DNA from: CAZMOK01 sp964567785
Lineage (GTDB): Bacteria > Bacteroidota > Bacteroidia > Bacteroidales > JAGOPY01
Assembly: GCA_964567785.1 (NCBI GenBank)
Contig: CAZMOK010000008.1
Coordinates: 1-64,000, forward strand
Length of the DNA stretch: 64,000 nucleotides
Reading direction: 5' to 3'
This document shows positions 24,374-32,373 of this stretch, one piece after another. A program made the translations under genes and the position numbers. Positions within the stretch are counted from its first letter, which is position 1, and each line of letters begins with the position of its first letter. The notes below the pieces were generated by a model. The model was not told the DNA's origin. It saw only the letters and a list, made by a program, of their open reading frames with translations, and did not search any database.

Positions 24374-26950
24374 ATGAAAACGTACCTTAAAACTATCGCA
24401 GCACTATCGGTCTTCTTTCTCCTTTCAGTTACTTCTTATTCCCAGTCGATCATTACCGGGACAGTAGTGGATTCTGCATCCAACACCCCCCTGAACGGTG
24501 CAAATATCCTTATAAAAGAGGCCAACAGGGGCACAGTTTCAGATCTCCAGGGAAATTTCCGGCTGACAGCCCCCCAGGGCGCTGTTGGATTACGGATAAG
24601 CCTGGTGGGGTACAGATCACATACTGAGGTTGTCAATATAAAAAGTGACAGGGATGTCGTTGATCTTGGCAAGATCACAATGACCCCCACCATAATCGGG
24701 CTTAATGAGATCAGGATCATTTCATCGGCAGCTACCGAAAGAAAAACACCGGTTTCAGTTTCTACGATAAAATCCGATATAATCCAGCGACAGACCGGCG
24801 ACAATCCATTCCCTGAAGTGATGAAGATGGTCCCGGGTGTCTATACCACCCGTACAGGCGGCGGATCGGGCGATGCAAACGTGAACATCAGGGGGTTCAA
24901 GCAGGAGAACGTGGCCCTGCTGCTCAACGGGGTCCCGATCAACAGCGTTGAAAACGGTCTCGTTTACTGGAACAACTGGATCGGCCTTACCGATATAACC
25001 CGCCAGCTCCAGGTGCAGCGTGGCCTCGGGGTTTCAAATGTTGCCCTGAACTCTGTGGGGGGCACCATCAACATCATTACAAAAACCACTGAAGCGGAGC
25101 AGGGCGGCAGTTTCAAATACGACATCGCCTCATACGGCAATTACAAAGCAACCTTCAGCTACTCCACGGGACGTATGGAAAACGGATTGGCCGTGACATT
25201 CCTTGGATCAAGGTTCAAAGGGCCGGGTTACGTGGATGCCACCTACGTTGACGGCTGGGCCTACTTTTTATCACTGAGCAAGGACATTGGCAGGGACCAT
25301 AAACTTGTCTTTACAGCGCTGGGCAACCCTGAGAGGCACGGGCAAAGGAATTTCCGGCTGTCGGTCGACGAATACCGGCAATACGGCCTCAAATACAACA
25401 AAGACTGGGGAGGTTACAACGGAAAGATAGAGAACGCTTCCGAAAATTTCTACCACAAGCCGCACTTCAGCCTGAACCACTACTGGGACATAAGCGAGAC
25501 AAGCTTCCTGGCCACTTCGGCATATTTTTCTTTTGGATACGGGGGAGGCAAGTGGACCGACACTTTTGGGAATAATCCCCGGATCTTCAGTTATTATAAT
25601 CCTTCAGGTCAGATCGACTGGGAAAGGATCCATGAGGTCAATGCCACCAATACCGATACCTTTACCCTCGCAAACGGAAGGGATACAACAGGATACTCCA
25701 TCAACGTACAGACAAATTTCCTGGCCAGCCACGTATGGACGGGTGTACTGTCGACATTCAGGCATAGATTCAACGACAACCTGGAACTCATGGCCGGGAT
25801 ACACGGAAGGTATTTCAAATCAAAACTGCAGCAAAAGGTCAGGGACCTCCTCGGAGGCGGTTTCTACATAGATGATTATGCCTTTGCTGTTGACGGGGTG
25901 GCCGGAAGGGACCAGGTAAAACATGTGGGCGATATAGTTAAGGTCAACAACGGGGCCATGGTCAATTACATCGGGGGATTTGCACAGCTTGAGTACAACA
26001 CTCCGCTGGTTTCGGCTTTTTTGTCGGGAACGCTCAACCATACCTGGTACAGGCGCGACGACAGGTACAATTATGTGGATAATATCTATTCACCAACAAT
26101 CACACAACCCGGATTCGATCTCAAAGCAGGCATTAATTTCAACATCAACGAGTATAACAATGTGTTTGTCAACGGGGGGTACTTTTCCAAGGCACCTTAT
26201 TATAAGTTCGTATTTGCCGGGTTTAACAACACCCCTACCAGGGACCTCAGGAACGAAAAGGTGCAGGCGCTAGAAGCTGGCTATGGTCTGAATTACGTTA
26301 ATACCAGGATCAGGATGAGCGCTTATCTTACGCTATGGTCAGATAAATCGATCATAACAAACGAATACAACCAGTTTGAGGACCCTTCGATGGTGCAGGG
26401 GCTGAATGCTGAGCATAAGGGGATAGAACTGGAAATAAGCCAGCAAGTTGGTAATTACCTTGAAATCGGTGGATTGGTGTCGATAGGCGACTGGAAATGG
26501 AAAAATGATGTTTCCGCACTGCTTTTAAGCAATGAAAATGTGGTTGTGGACACCGTTGAGGTTTATGCCAACGGATTATATGTGGGTGATGCCCCGCAGA
26601 CGCAGTTGGGTTTGTTTGCCAGCCTTAAGATCCTCAGGATGTTCGACCTGACCGGCAACTGGGTTTACTACAACCGCATGTATGCCGATTTCAGTCCTAC
26701 CACCCGCACAGATCCCGGTGACAGACAGCAACCTTACCGCATACCCTCGTGGCATTCGCTCGACCTGCACCTGGGGTTTCCTTTTTCGATTGGCTCCATT
26801 GACCTGTATGGGAACATAAGCTGCTTCAATGTGCTCGACCATGAATACATCATCAGGGGTGAAGACGGGCCACGCCATAACCTTCATGACTTCAGAGGAT
26901 TTTGGGGATTCGGAAGGAATTTCAATTTCAGCCTGAAGATGTCCTTTTAG
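24374..26950 (+). CDS. TonB-dependent receptor under FMN riboswitch control (predicted flavin uptake)
   Basis: 858 residues. Signal peptide 1-24 (ending TSYSQ), carboxypeptidase-like beta-sandwich (about 25-110, ITGTVVDSASNTPLNGANI), plug domain (about 120-235, with NVNIRGFKQENVALLLNGVPI and LNSVGGTINIITK), and a 22-stranded barrel ending in F. It imports a bound ligand through the outer membrane using TonB energy. The FMN riboswitch in its leader predicts riboflavin or a related flavin as ligand, an inference from regulation. A paralogue with the same plug motif and YHKP barrel signature follows 200 bases later without a riboswitch. No inner-membrane flavin transporter is in the window. Confidence 0.93.
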   Translation: MKTYLKTIAALSVFFLLSVTSYSQSIITGTVVDSASNTPLNGANILIKEANRGTVSDLQGNFRLTAPQGAVGLRISLVGYRSHTEVVNIKSDRDVVDLGKITMTPTIIGLNEIRIISSAATERKTPVSVSTIKSDIIQRQTGDNPFPEVMKMVPGVYTTRTGGGSGDANVNIRGFKQENVALLLNGVPINSVENGLVYWNNWIGLTDITRQLQVQRGLGVSNVALNSVGGTINIITKTTEAEQGGSFKYDIASYGNYKATFSYSTGRMENGLAVTFLGSRFKGPGYVDATYVDGWAYFLSLSKDIGRDHKLVFTALGNPERHGQRNFRLSVDEYRQYGLKYNKDWGGYNGKIENASENFYHKPHFSLNHYWDISETSFLATSAYFSFGYGGGKWTDTFGNNPRIFSYYNPSGQIDWERIHEVNATNTDTFTLANGRDTTGYSINVQTNFLASHVWTGVLSTFRHRFNDNLELMAGIHGRYFKSKLQQKVRDLLGGGFYIDDYAFAVDGVAGRDQVKHVGDIVKVNNGAMVNYIGGFAQLEYNTPLVSAFLSGTLNHTWYRRDDRYNYVDNIYSPTITQPGFDLKAGINFNINEYNNVFVNGGYFSKAPYYKFVFAGFNNTPTRDLRNEKVQALEAGYGLNYVNTRIRMSAYLTLWSDKSIITNEYNQFEDPSMVQGLNAEHKGIELEISQQVGNYLEIGGLVSIGDWKWKNDVSALLLSNENVVVDTVEVYANGLYVGDAPQTQLGLFASLKILRMFDLTGNWVYYNRMYADFSPTTRTDPGDRQQPYRIPSWHSLDLHLGFPFSIGSIDLYGNISCFNVLDHEYIIRGEDGPRHNLHDFRGFWGFGRNFNFSLKMSF

Positions 26951-27105
26951 TTTTTTCTGCTATACAAGATTTCAACAAACTGTTAATAAAATGTTAACGT
27001 GATTCTCATATATATCTGATTATCTGAAATATATATTGCTTACCATGATTACTAACCTTGTTATAAGTTTAACACAAAGTTAACAACCGGGCATACCAAT
27101 ATTTT

Positions 27106-27113
27106 TAATTTCG
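27106..27113 (+). promoter_or_regulatory. Possible promoter element of the second receptor
   Basis: TAATTTCG differs at one base from the TAnnTTTG consensus and lies about 40 bases before the start codon at 27154. The 200-base gap between the two receptor genes is otherwise AT-rich, with several TTAAC words; no riboswitch is seen. Confidence 0.35.
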
Positions 27114-27153
27114 TCGCACGATTAACTCGTCTAACCAAAAACAAAAAACAACT

Positions 27154-29668
27154 ATGAAACAGTTTTACAAGTTTGCTGCGATCGCAATCCTTTTGTTCAT
27201 TTCGGCCGGGCTTTTAGGCCAGGGTTATGTTAAAGGTGTGATTAAGGACGCGGACACCAAAGAAGGATTAGTTGGTGCTACCGTATTTGTCAAAGGTACG
27301 ACCACAGGGACTACCACAGATGTCAGCGGGCTCTTTATCCTTAAAGTTGATGAAGGGACCTCGACCATCGTTGTGCAATTTGTTGGGTATAAAGCACAAG
27401 AATTCGAGGCTACTGTCAGTCAAGGAGAGACCCGGAACCTTGGTAATATCTTCCTTGAATCCACATCTTTCGGTCTCACCGGTATCCAGGTTATCGCCGA
27501 CAGGGCCCAGGAACGTGAAACCCCGGTAGCCCTCTCGAACCTCGACAAAAAAGAAATTGAACAGGTGCTGGGATCAAGGGACATTCCCATGGCCATGAAC
27601 ATCACTCCCAATGTTTATGCCACCATGCAGGGCGGCGGAGCCGGTGATGCCAGGATCAACGTCAGGGGCTTCAACCAGCGTAATGTTGCCATCATGATCA
27701 ACGGTGTTCCCGTGAACGACATGGAAAACGGCTGGGTATACTGGTCTAACTGGGACGGAGTNNNNNNNNNNNNNNNNNNNNNNNNNNNNNNNNNNNNNNN
27801 NNNNNNNNNNNNNNNNNNNNNNNNNNNNNNNNNNNNNNNNNNNNNNNNNNNNNNNNNNNNNCTTCGGGGCAAGCTGGAACATCAATTCCAAAAACAGGCT
27901 GGAACTTTATGCTATCGGCGCTCCGCAGCGTCACGGACAGAACCTGTACAAGCAGAACATAGCTGCTTATAGCCACGAATACGCCAAAAGTCTTGATGAC
28001 TACGACGAAGCTGCACTGGATGCCTTCCCGGAAGACCCAGCAGGACGCTATTACAATCAGAACTGGGGAACAGTAGACGAGAAATATGACGGCCAGCAGG
28101 AGTGGAACGGTAAGCTGCACGACAGGTACAGCAAGAAGCTTCTCAACGAAAGGGAAAACTACTACCACAAGCCACTCGTTAACCTGAACTGGTACTCCAT
28201 GTTCAGTGAAAAGGTATCACTCTTCACCACAGCTTATTACTCAGGCGGTAAAGGTGGCGGTACCGGGACTTACGGCAGCATGAGATGGGATTACCGTGGT
28301 CCTTCAAGGGTTGTCGACTGGGACGCAACCATTGATCGCAACATGGAAACCGACACTGCCAGGGGTATACTCAGGAACAGTATAAACAACCAGTGGACAC
28401 TGGGTATCCTATCAAAACTGAAATGGAGGGCTAGCGAGAGGCTCAGCTTTTCACTGGGTATCGACGGACGCACTGCTGAGATCGAGCACTACAGGACGGT
28501 ACGTGACCTCCTGGGAGGACAGTTCTTTATTTATGACGGTAATGACTTCGATACCGAAGATCAATACAGAAAAGTGCGCGGAGATAAAATTGCCTATAAC
28601 TTCACCAATACGGTTAACTGGATTGGCGGTTATGCCCAGGGTGAATACAAAACCGAAAAGTTGACAGCATATGCTATGGCTGGTTTTTCAGGTATTAAAT
28701 ACGGATATACCAACCATTTTACGATGACGGATGCAGGCACTGAACTTACTGCGGAAACAGATTTTATTACAGGATACCAGGTTAAGGGTGGCGCCAATTT
28801 CAACGTCACTGAGCAGATCAACGTTTATGGAAACCTTGGGTATGTATCCAAGGTGCCTATCTTTGATGCCGTGATCAACGACCGTGATGCCACTGTGGCC
28901 GAAAACCCTGAAAATGAGAAATTCACCTCGTTCGAAGTGGGCGGTCAGGCAGCAAGCGCAAACCGTAAGTTCGTTGCCAGCCTCAACTTCTACTATACTA
29001 CCTGGATGGACCGTACAAGGAACATCGGTATTGTCCTCGAAGACGGCTCAGAAGGTTTCATTTTTATCCAGGGAATGGATCAACGTCATTATGGCTTAGA
29101 ACTTGAAGGAAAGTGGATCCCCACAACCTGGCTTGAAATCCTTTTTGCAGGATCGATCAACAACTGGACTTACCTTAGTGATGTAACGGGTGAATACAAA
29201 GATTACCAAAACCCTGATGGTGAGACAATTTTTTATAACTATTATGTTGAGGGCCTCAAAGTTGGTGATGCCCCCCAGACACAAGGCATCCTCGGCATTA
29301 CCTTATATCCGGTCAAACAATGGCGTTTCCAGGTGCTCCTGAGGAATTACATGGATCACTATGCCGATTGGGATCCCTTCTCAAGGACCGAAGAAGACAG
29401 GCAGCAGGTATGGAAAGCACCGGCTTATACAGTTGTTGACATTCATACATCATACGATATACCTCTGGATGGTGACCTCCAGCTTCAGCTCTTTGGTCAC
29501 GTTTTTAATGTATTTGACAATGTGTATGTACAGGATGCTGTAGATAACAGCCGTTACAATTCATACAACAATGACGAAGGCATCGTAAATCCGCACTCGG
29601 CAGATGCCGCTGAGGTGTTCCTCGGTCTGCCGTTCCACTTCAATGTTGGTGTACAACTGAGATACTAA
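27154..29668 (+). CDS. TonB-dependent receptor, paralogue of the flavin-regulated one, interrupted by a scaffold gap
   Basis: One gene in two readable parts. The first (27154-27761) has a signal peptide ending AGLLGQ, a carboxypeptidase-like domain and the plug up to ENGWVYWSNWDG. After 100 N the barrel continues in a different frame from 27863 (FGASWNINSKNRLELYAIGA) to the stop at 29668, with FHFNVGVQLRY at the end. Aligning to the neighbour, about 93 residues (near 280 bases) are missing, so the gap is longer than 100 and the frame change is artificial. Plug motif and the YHKP region are shared with the neighbouring receptor. Ligand unknown; without a riboswitch it may not be flavin-regulated. 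A terminator follows. Confidence 0.88.
27762..27861. other. Scaffold gap of 100 N inside the second receptor gene
   Basis: Exactly 100 N. Coding frame is 27154-phase before it and changes after it, so the true length is not 100; comparison with the neighbouring paralogue suggests about 280 bases. Confidence 0.99.
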
Positions 29669-29689
29669 TAATATTTGACAGAAATAGAA

Positions 29690-29719
29690 AAGGCTGTCCG
29701 CTCAGGGCGGCCTTTTTTT
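29690..29719 (+). terminator. Rho-independent terminator of the second receptor gene
   Basis: AGGCTGTCC (29691-29699) pairs with GGGCGGCCT (29705-29713) with two wobbles, followed by seven T, 22 bases after the stop codon. Confidence 0.85.
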
Positions 29720-29755
29720 GTTTGAATTGAGTAATTTTATGACTTTATGTGGCAG

Positions 29756-29855
29756 NNNNNNNNNNNNNNNNNNNNNNNNNNNNNNNNNNNNNNNNNNNNN
29801 NNNNNNNNNNNNNNNNNNNNNNNNNNNNNNNNNNNNNNNNNNNNNNNNNNNNNNN
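29756..29855. other. Scaffold gap of 100 N next to a heptamer array
   Basis: Exactly 100 N, ending where a 7-bp tandem array begins; the repeat probably continues into the gap and caused the assembly break. Confidence 0.99.
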
Positions 29856-29858
29856 AAC

Positions 29859-29893
29859 ACTAAACACTAAACATTAAACATTTAGCACTAAAA
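29859..29893 (+). repeat. 7-bp-period array (unit ACTAAAC)
   Basis: Five heptamers in phase: ACTAAAC, ACTAAAC, ATTAAAC, ATTTAGC, ACTAAAA. It borders the scaffold gap and ends 11 bases before the start codon of the phosphodiesterase gene. Confidence 0.75.
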
Positions 29894-29904
29894 ACCAGTT
29901 AATC

Positions 29905-31140
29905 ATGATCAAATACATTCCCCTGCGTACAGCCGCTCTTTTCCTCCTGGCAGGAATACTCCTTTCCTGCACAAATACCAGGCAGGAAGAGGTTTCGGAA
30001 AACTACCTCATCATGCTATCCATGGATGGCTTCAGGTGGGACTATACGGATAAAACAGAGACCCCGAACTTCGACAGGATCGCATCAGAAGGGGTTAAAG
30101 CTGAGTCACTCAAACCTTGTTTTCCCACAAAGACCTTTCCCAATCACTATTCCATTGCCACAGGGCTTTACCCCGATCATCATGGTATAGTCCAGAACAG
30201 CTTTTACGATCCTGAAATGGATGCCTACTATGCCATCAGGGACAGGCAAGCGGTTGAAAACGGGGAATTTTACGGCGGGGAACCCATCTGGAATACCGCT
30301 GAAAAACAGGGAGTGAAAGCAGGTTGTTTCTTCTGGGTGGGATCCGAAGCAGACGTACAGGGAATGTATGCTTCGTACACTAAAAAATACAACCACGACC
30401 TGCCCTTCAGCCAGCGGGTTGACAGCGTGGTCGCCTGGCTTGAACTGCCAGAAGAAAAACGCCCCCGTCTGATCATGTGGTACATGCACGAGCCCGACAG
30501 TAAGGGCCACTATTACGGCCCTGAAAATCCCGGCCTTATGCCCACGATCACCACCCTGGACAGTCTGCTTGGGGTTTTTCTCGACCATTTGGAAGAGCTG
30601 CCTATATACGAGGATATCAACATAATAGTCACCTCCGACCATGGAATGGGGCAAACGAGCAACGAACGGGTCGTGTATCTTGATGATTATATTGAAGAAG
30701 AATGGTTCTCAACAATCCAGGGGTACAATCCCACTTATCTGTTCAAGGTTAAGGAGGAACATCGTGAAAATGCCTTCAATGCCCTGAAGGAAATAGAGAA
30801 CGTTTCTGTTTGGAAACATGGAGAGGTTCCTGAAAGGCTGCACTACGGCACAAACCCCAGGACCCTCGATTTCATCCTGGTGGCCGACAGCTCCTGGAGT
30901 GTGGGATGGAGAAAGGATGAAGGAAGGTTCGATGGCGGAGCCCACGGATACGACAACAGCAACAAAGACATGCATGCCATGTTCTATGCCATGGGGCCGG
31001 ATTTCAGGGAAAACTACATACACCCGACTTTTGAGAATATTGATATCTATCCCCTCATAGCAGAGATCCTTGGCCTTCAACCGGCAGAAGTGGACGGAAA
31101 GCTGGAAAATGTAAAAGAAATGTTGGTTAATGAACAATGA
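29905..31140 (+). CDS. NPP-type nucleotide pyrophosphatase/phosphodiesterase lipoprotein
   Basis: 411 residues with a lipobox LLSC (C22), so membrane-anchored on the periplasmic or surface side. It has the alkaline-phosphatase superfamily fold: D41 in SMDGFRW, the nucleophile T77 in PTKTFPNH, then ligands in DSKGHYYGP, TSDHGMG and GAHGYDN. These positions fit the two-zinc site of ectonucleotide pyrophosphatases. Likely substrates are nucleotides, nucleotide sugars or phosphodiester lipids. Its last codons run into a heptamer array (31129-31156) that contains the stop codon. The next gene on the strand is aroC. Confidence 0.92.
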   Translation: MIKYIPLRTAALFLLAGILLSCTNTRQEEVSENYLIMLSMDGFRWDYTDKTETPNFDRIASEGVKAESLKPCFPTKTFPNHYSIATGLYPDHHGIVQNSFYDPEMDAYYAIRDRQAVENGEFYGGEPIWNTAEKQGVKAGCFFWVGSEADVQGMYASYTKKYNHDLPFSQRVDSVVAWLELPEEKRPRLIMWYMHEPDSKGHYYGPENPGLMPTITTLDSLLGVFLDHLEELPIYEDINIIVTSDHGMGQTSNERVVYLDDYIEEEWFSTIQGYNPTYLFKVKEEHRENAFNALKEIENVSVWKHGEVPERLHYGTNPRTLDFILVADSSWSVGWRKDEGRFDGGAHGYDNSNKDMHAMFYAMGPDFRENYIHPTFENIDIYPLIAEILGLQPAEVDGKLENVKEMLVNEQ

Positions 31141-31156
31141 ACAATGAACAATGAAT
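31129..31156 (+). repeat. 7-bp-period array (unit AATGAAC) overlapping a stop codon
   Basis: AATGAAC three times, then AATGAAT, without phase slip. The stop codon of the phosphodiesterase gene (31138-31140) lies in the second unit, so a unit gain or loss could change the C-terminus by frame. Confidence 0.85.
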
Positions 31157-31170
31157 AATTAAGAGTGAAT

Positions 31171-31191
31171 TATTTACTATTTACTATTTAT
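31171..31191 (+). repeat. 7-bp-period array (unit TATTTAC) upstream of aroC
   Basis: TATTTAC, TATTTAC, TATTTAT, ending one base before the aroC start codon, in the place where a ribosome-binding site would be. It begins 14 bases after the AATGAAC array and has a different unit. Confidence 0.7.
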
Positions 31192-31192
31192 C

Positions 31193-32266
31193 ATGGCGGG
31201 AAATTCTATCGGTACTTTATTCAGGCTCACCACCTTCGGTGAATCACACGGGGCCGCTGTTGGTGGCGTGATCGATGGCTGTCCGCCGGGGATTGCCATG
31301 AGTGAGCAGATCATTCAAAAAGAACTCGATCTTCGGAAACCCGGTAACCGGCCGGGTTCAACAACCCGTAAGGAGGAGGATAAGGTGGAGATCCTGTCAG
31401 GGGTGTACCAAGGGATTACAACCGGGATGCCCCTCGCCTTCCTTATCAGGAACACAGGACAGAAGAGTGATGAATACGATGAACTGGAAAACATCTACCG
31501 CCCGTCGCATGCCGATTACACGGTTGAAAAACGGTTCGGTATCCGCGATCACAGGGGCGGCGGCCGGTTATCAGGAAGGGAGACCGTTACCCGTGTTGCT
31601 GCAGGGGCCATTGCAAAAGTTTACCTTGAGAAGGAAAAGATAGAGGTGATCGCTTACACCTCATCTATCGGGGGTATACATATTGAAAAAGAAAGGTCAG
31701 CCATCAGGCGTAAAGAGGTTTTCGATTCCCCTGTGAGGTGCCCTGATGAAAAGGCATCCCTCAAAATGGCGCAATACCTGGAAGAGTTACGGGAGCAGGG
31801 AGATACCGGGGGCGGAACGATCAACTGTATTGTCAGGGGTATTCCGGCAGGACTGGGCGATCCGGTGTTCGACAAGCTGCATGCCCTGCTGGCCAAAGCA
31901 ACACTGAGCATAGGAGGGGCCAAAGGGTTTGAAATAGGTGAAGGCTTTGCAGCGGCTCAAATGAAAGGCAGCGAACACAACGACGAATGGATAAATGAAA
32001 ACGGTGTCATAACGACAGCTTCAAACCATTCAGGGGGTGTGCAGGGAGGGATCTCCAACGGTGAAACGATATGGTTCAGGGTTGCCTTTAAGCCTGTTTC
32101 ATCCATTGCTAAAGACCAAAAAACTGTCGACCGTGACGGGAATGAGATCGTTTACCATGGAGGGGGAAGGCACGATGTGTGCATAGTCCCGCGTGCCGTT
32201 CCAGTTGTTGAAGCCATGACCGCGCTTGTCATCGCAGATCAACTGCTGCTCAGTAAAAGCTTATAA
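31193..32266 (+). CDS. aroC: Chorismate synthase AroC
   Basis: 357 residues. Signatures are FGESHGAAVGGVIDGCPPG, HRGGGRLSGRETVTRVAAGAIAK and SNHSGGVQGGISNGETI. It converts 5-enolpyruvylshikimate 3-phosphate to chorismate using reduced FMN as cofactor; cytosolic, tetrameric. The FMN dependence is notable given the flavin-controlled receptor a few kilobases upstream, but this is probably coincidence. The start codon is immediately preceded by a heptamer array, with no clear Shine-Dalgarno. The gene is followed by a second long array. Confidence 0.97.
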   Translation: MAGNSIGTLFRLTTFGESHGAAVGGVIDGCPPGIAMSEQIIQKELDLRKPGNRPGSTTRKEEDKVEILSGVYQGITTGMPLAFLIRNTGQKSDEYDELENIYRPSHADYTVEKRFGIRDHRGGGRLSGRETVTRVAAGAIAKVYLEKEKIEVIAYTSSIGGIHIEKERSAIRRKEVFDSPVRCPDEKASLKMAQYLEELREQGDTGGGTINCIVRGIPAGLGDPVFDKLHALLAKATLSIGGAKGFEIGEGFAAAQMKGSEHNDEWINENGVITTASNHSGGVQGGISNGETIWFRVAFKPVSSIAKDQKTVDRDGNEIVYHGGGRHDVCIVPRAVPVVEAMTALVIADQLLLSKSL

Positions 32267-32296
32267 AAATAATAGTGATTAGTGTTTAATTTTGAA

Positions 32297-32373
32297 CCCC
32301 ACACCCCACACCCCATACCTCATACCTCATACCTCATACCTCATACCTCACACTCCATACCTCACAACTCACA
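32297..32373 (+). repeat. Long 7-bp-period array (unit CCTCATA, about 11 copies)
   Basis: In phase from 32297: CCCCACA twice, CCCCATA, CCTCATA four times, then CCTCACA, CTCCATA, CCTCACA, ACTCACA. The unit drifts along the array but the 7-bp step holds for 77 bases. It lies between convergent aroC and the DUF349 gene and its end overlaps the DUF349 stop codon at 32369-32371. Confidence 0.9.

Noticed and set aside
27762..28198. Programmed frameshift or pseudogene in the second receptor
   Set aside because: The frame change coincides with the 100-N gap, and the barrel is open on both sides of it once the frame is changed.
31193..32266. Functional link of AroC (FMN-dependent) with the FMN-riboswitch receptor
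   Set aside because: The two are more than 4 kb apart, with a terminator and other genes between; proximity is not evidence.
32297..32373. CRISPR array
   Set aside because: The unit is only 7 bases and there are no spacers; no cas genes are in the window.
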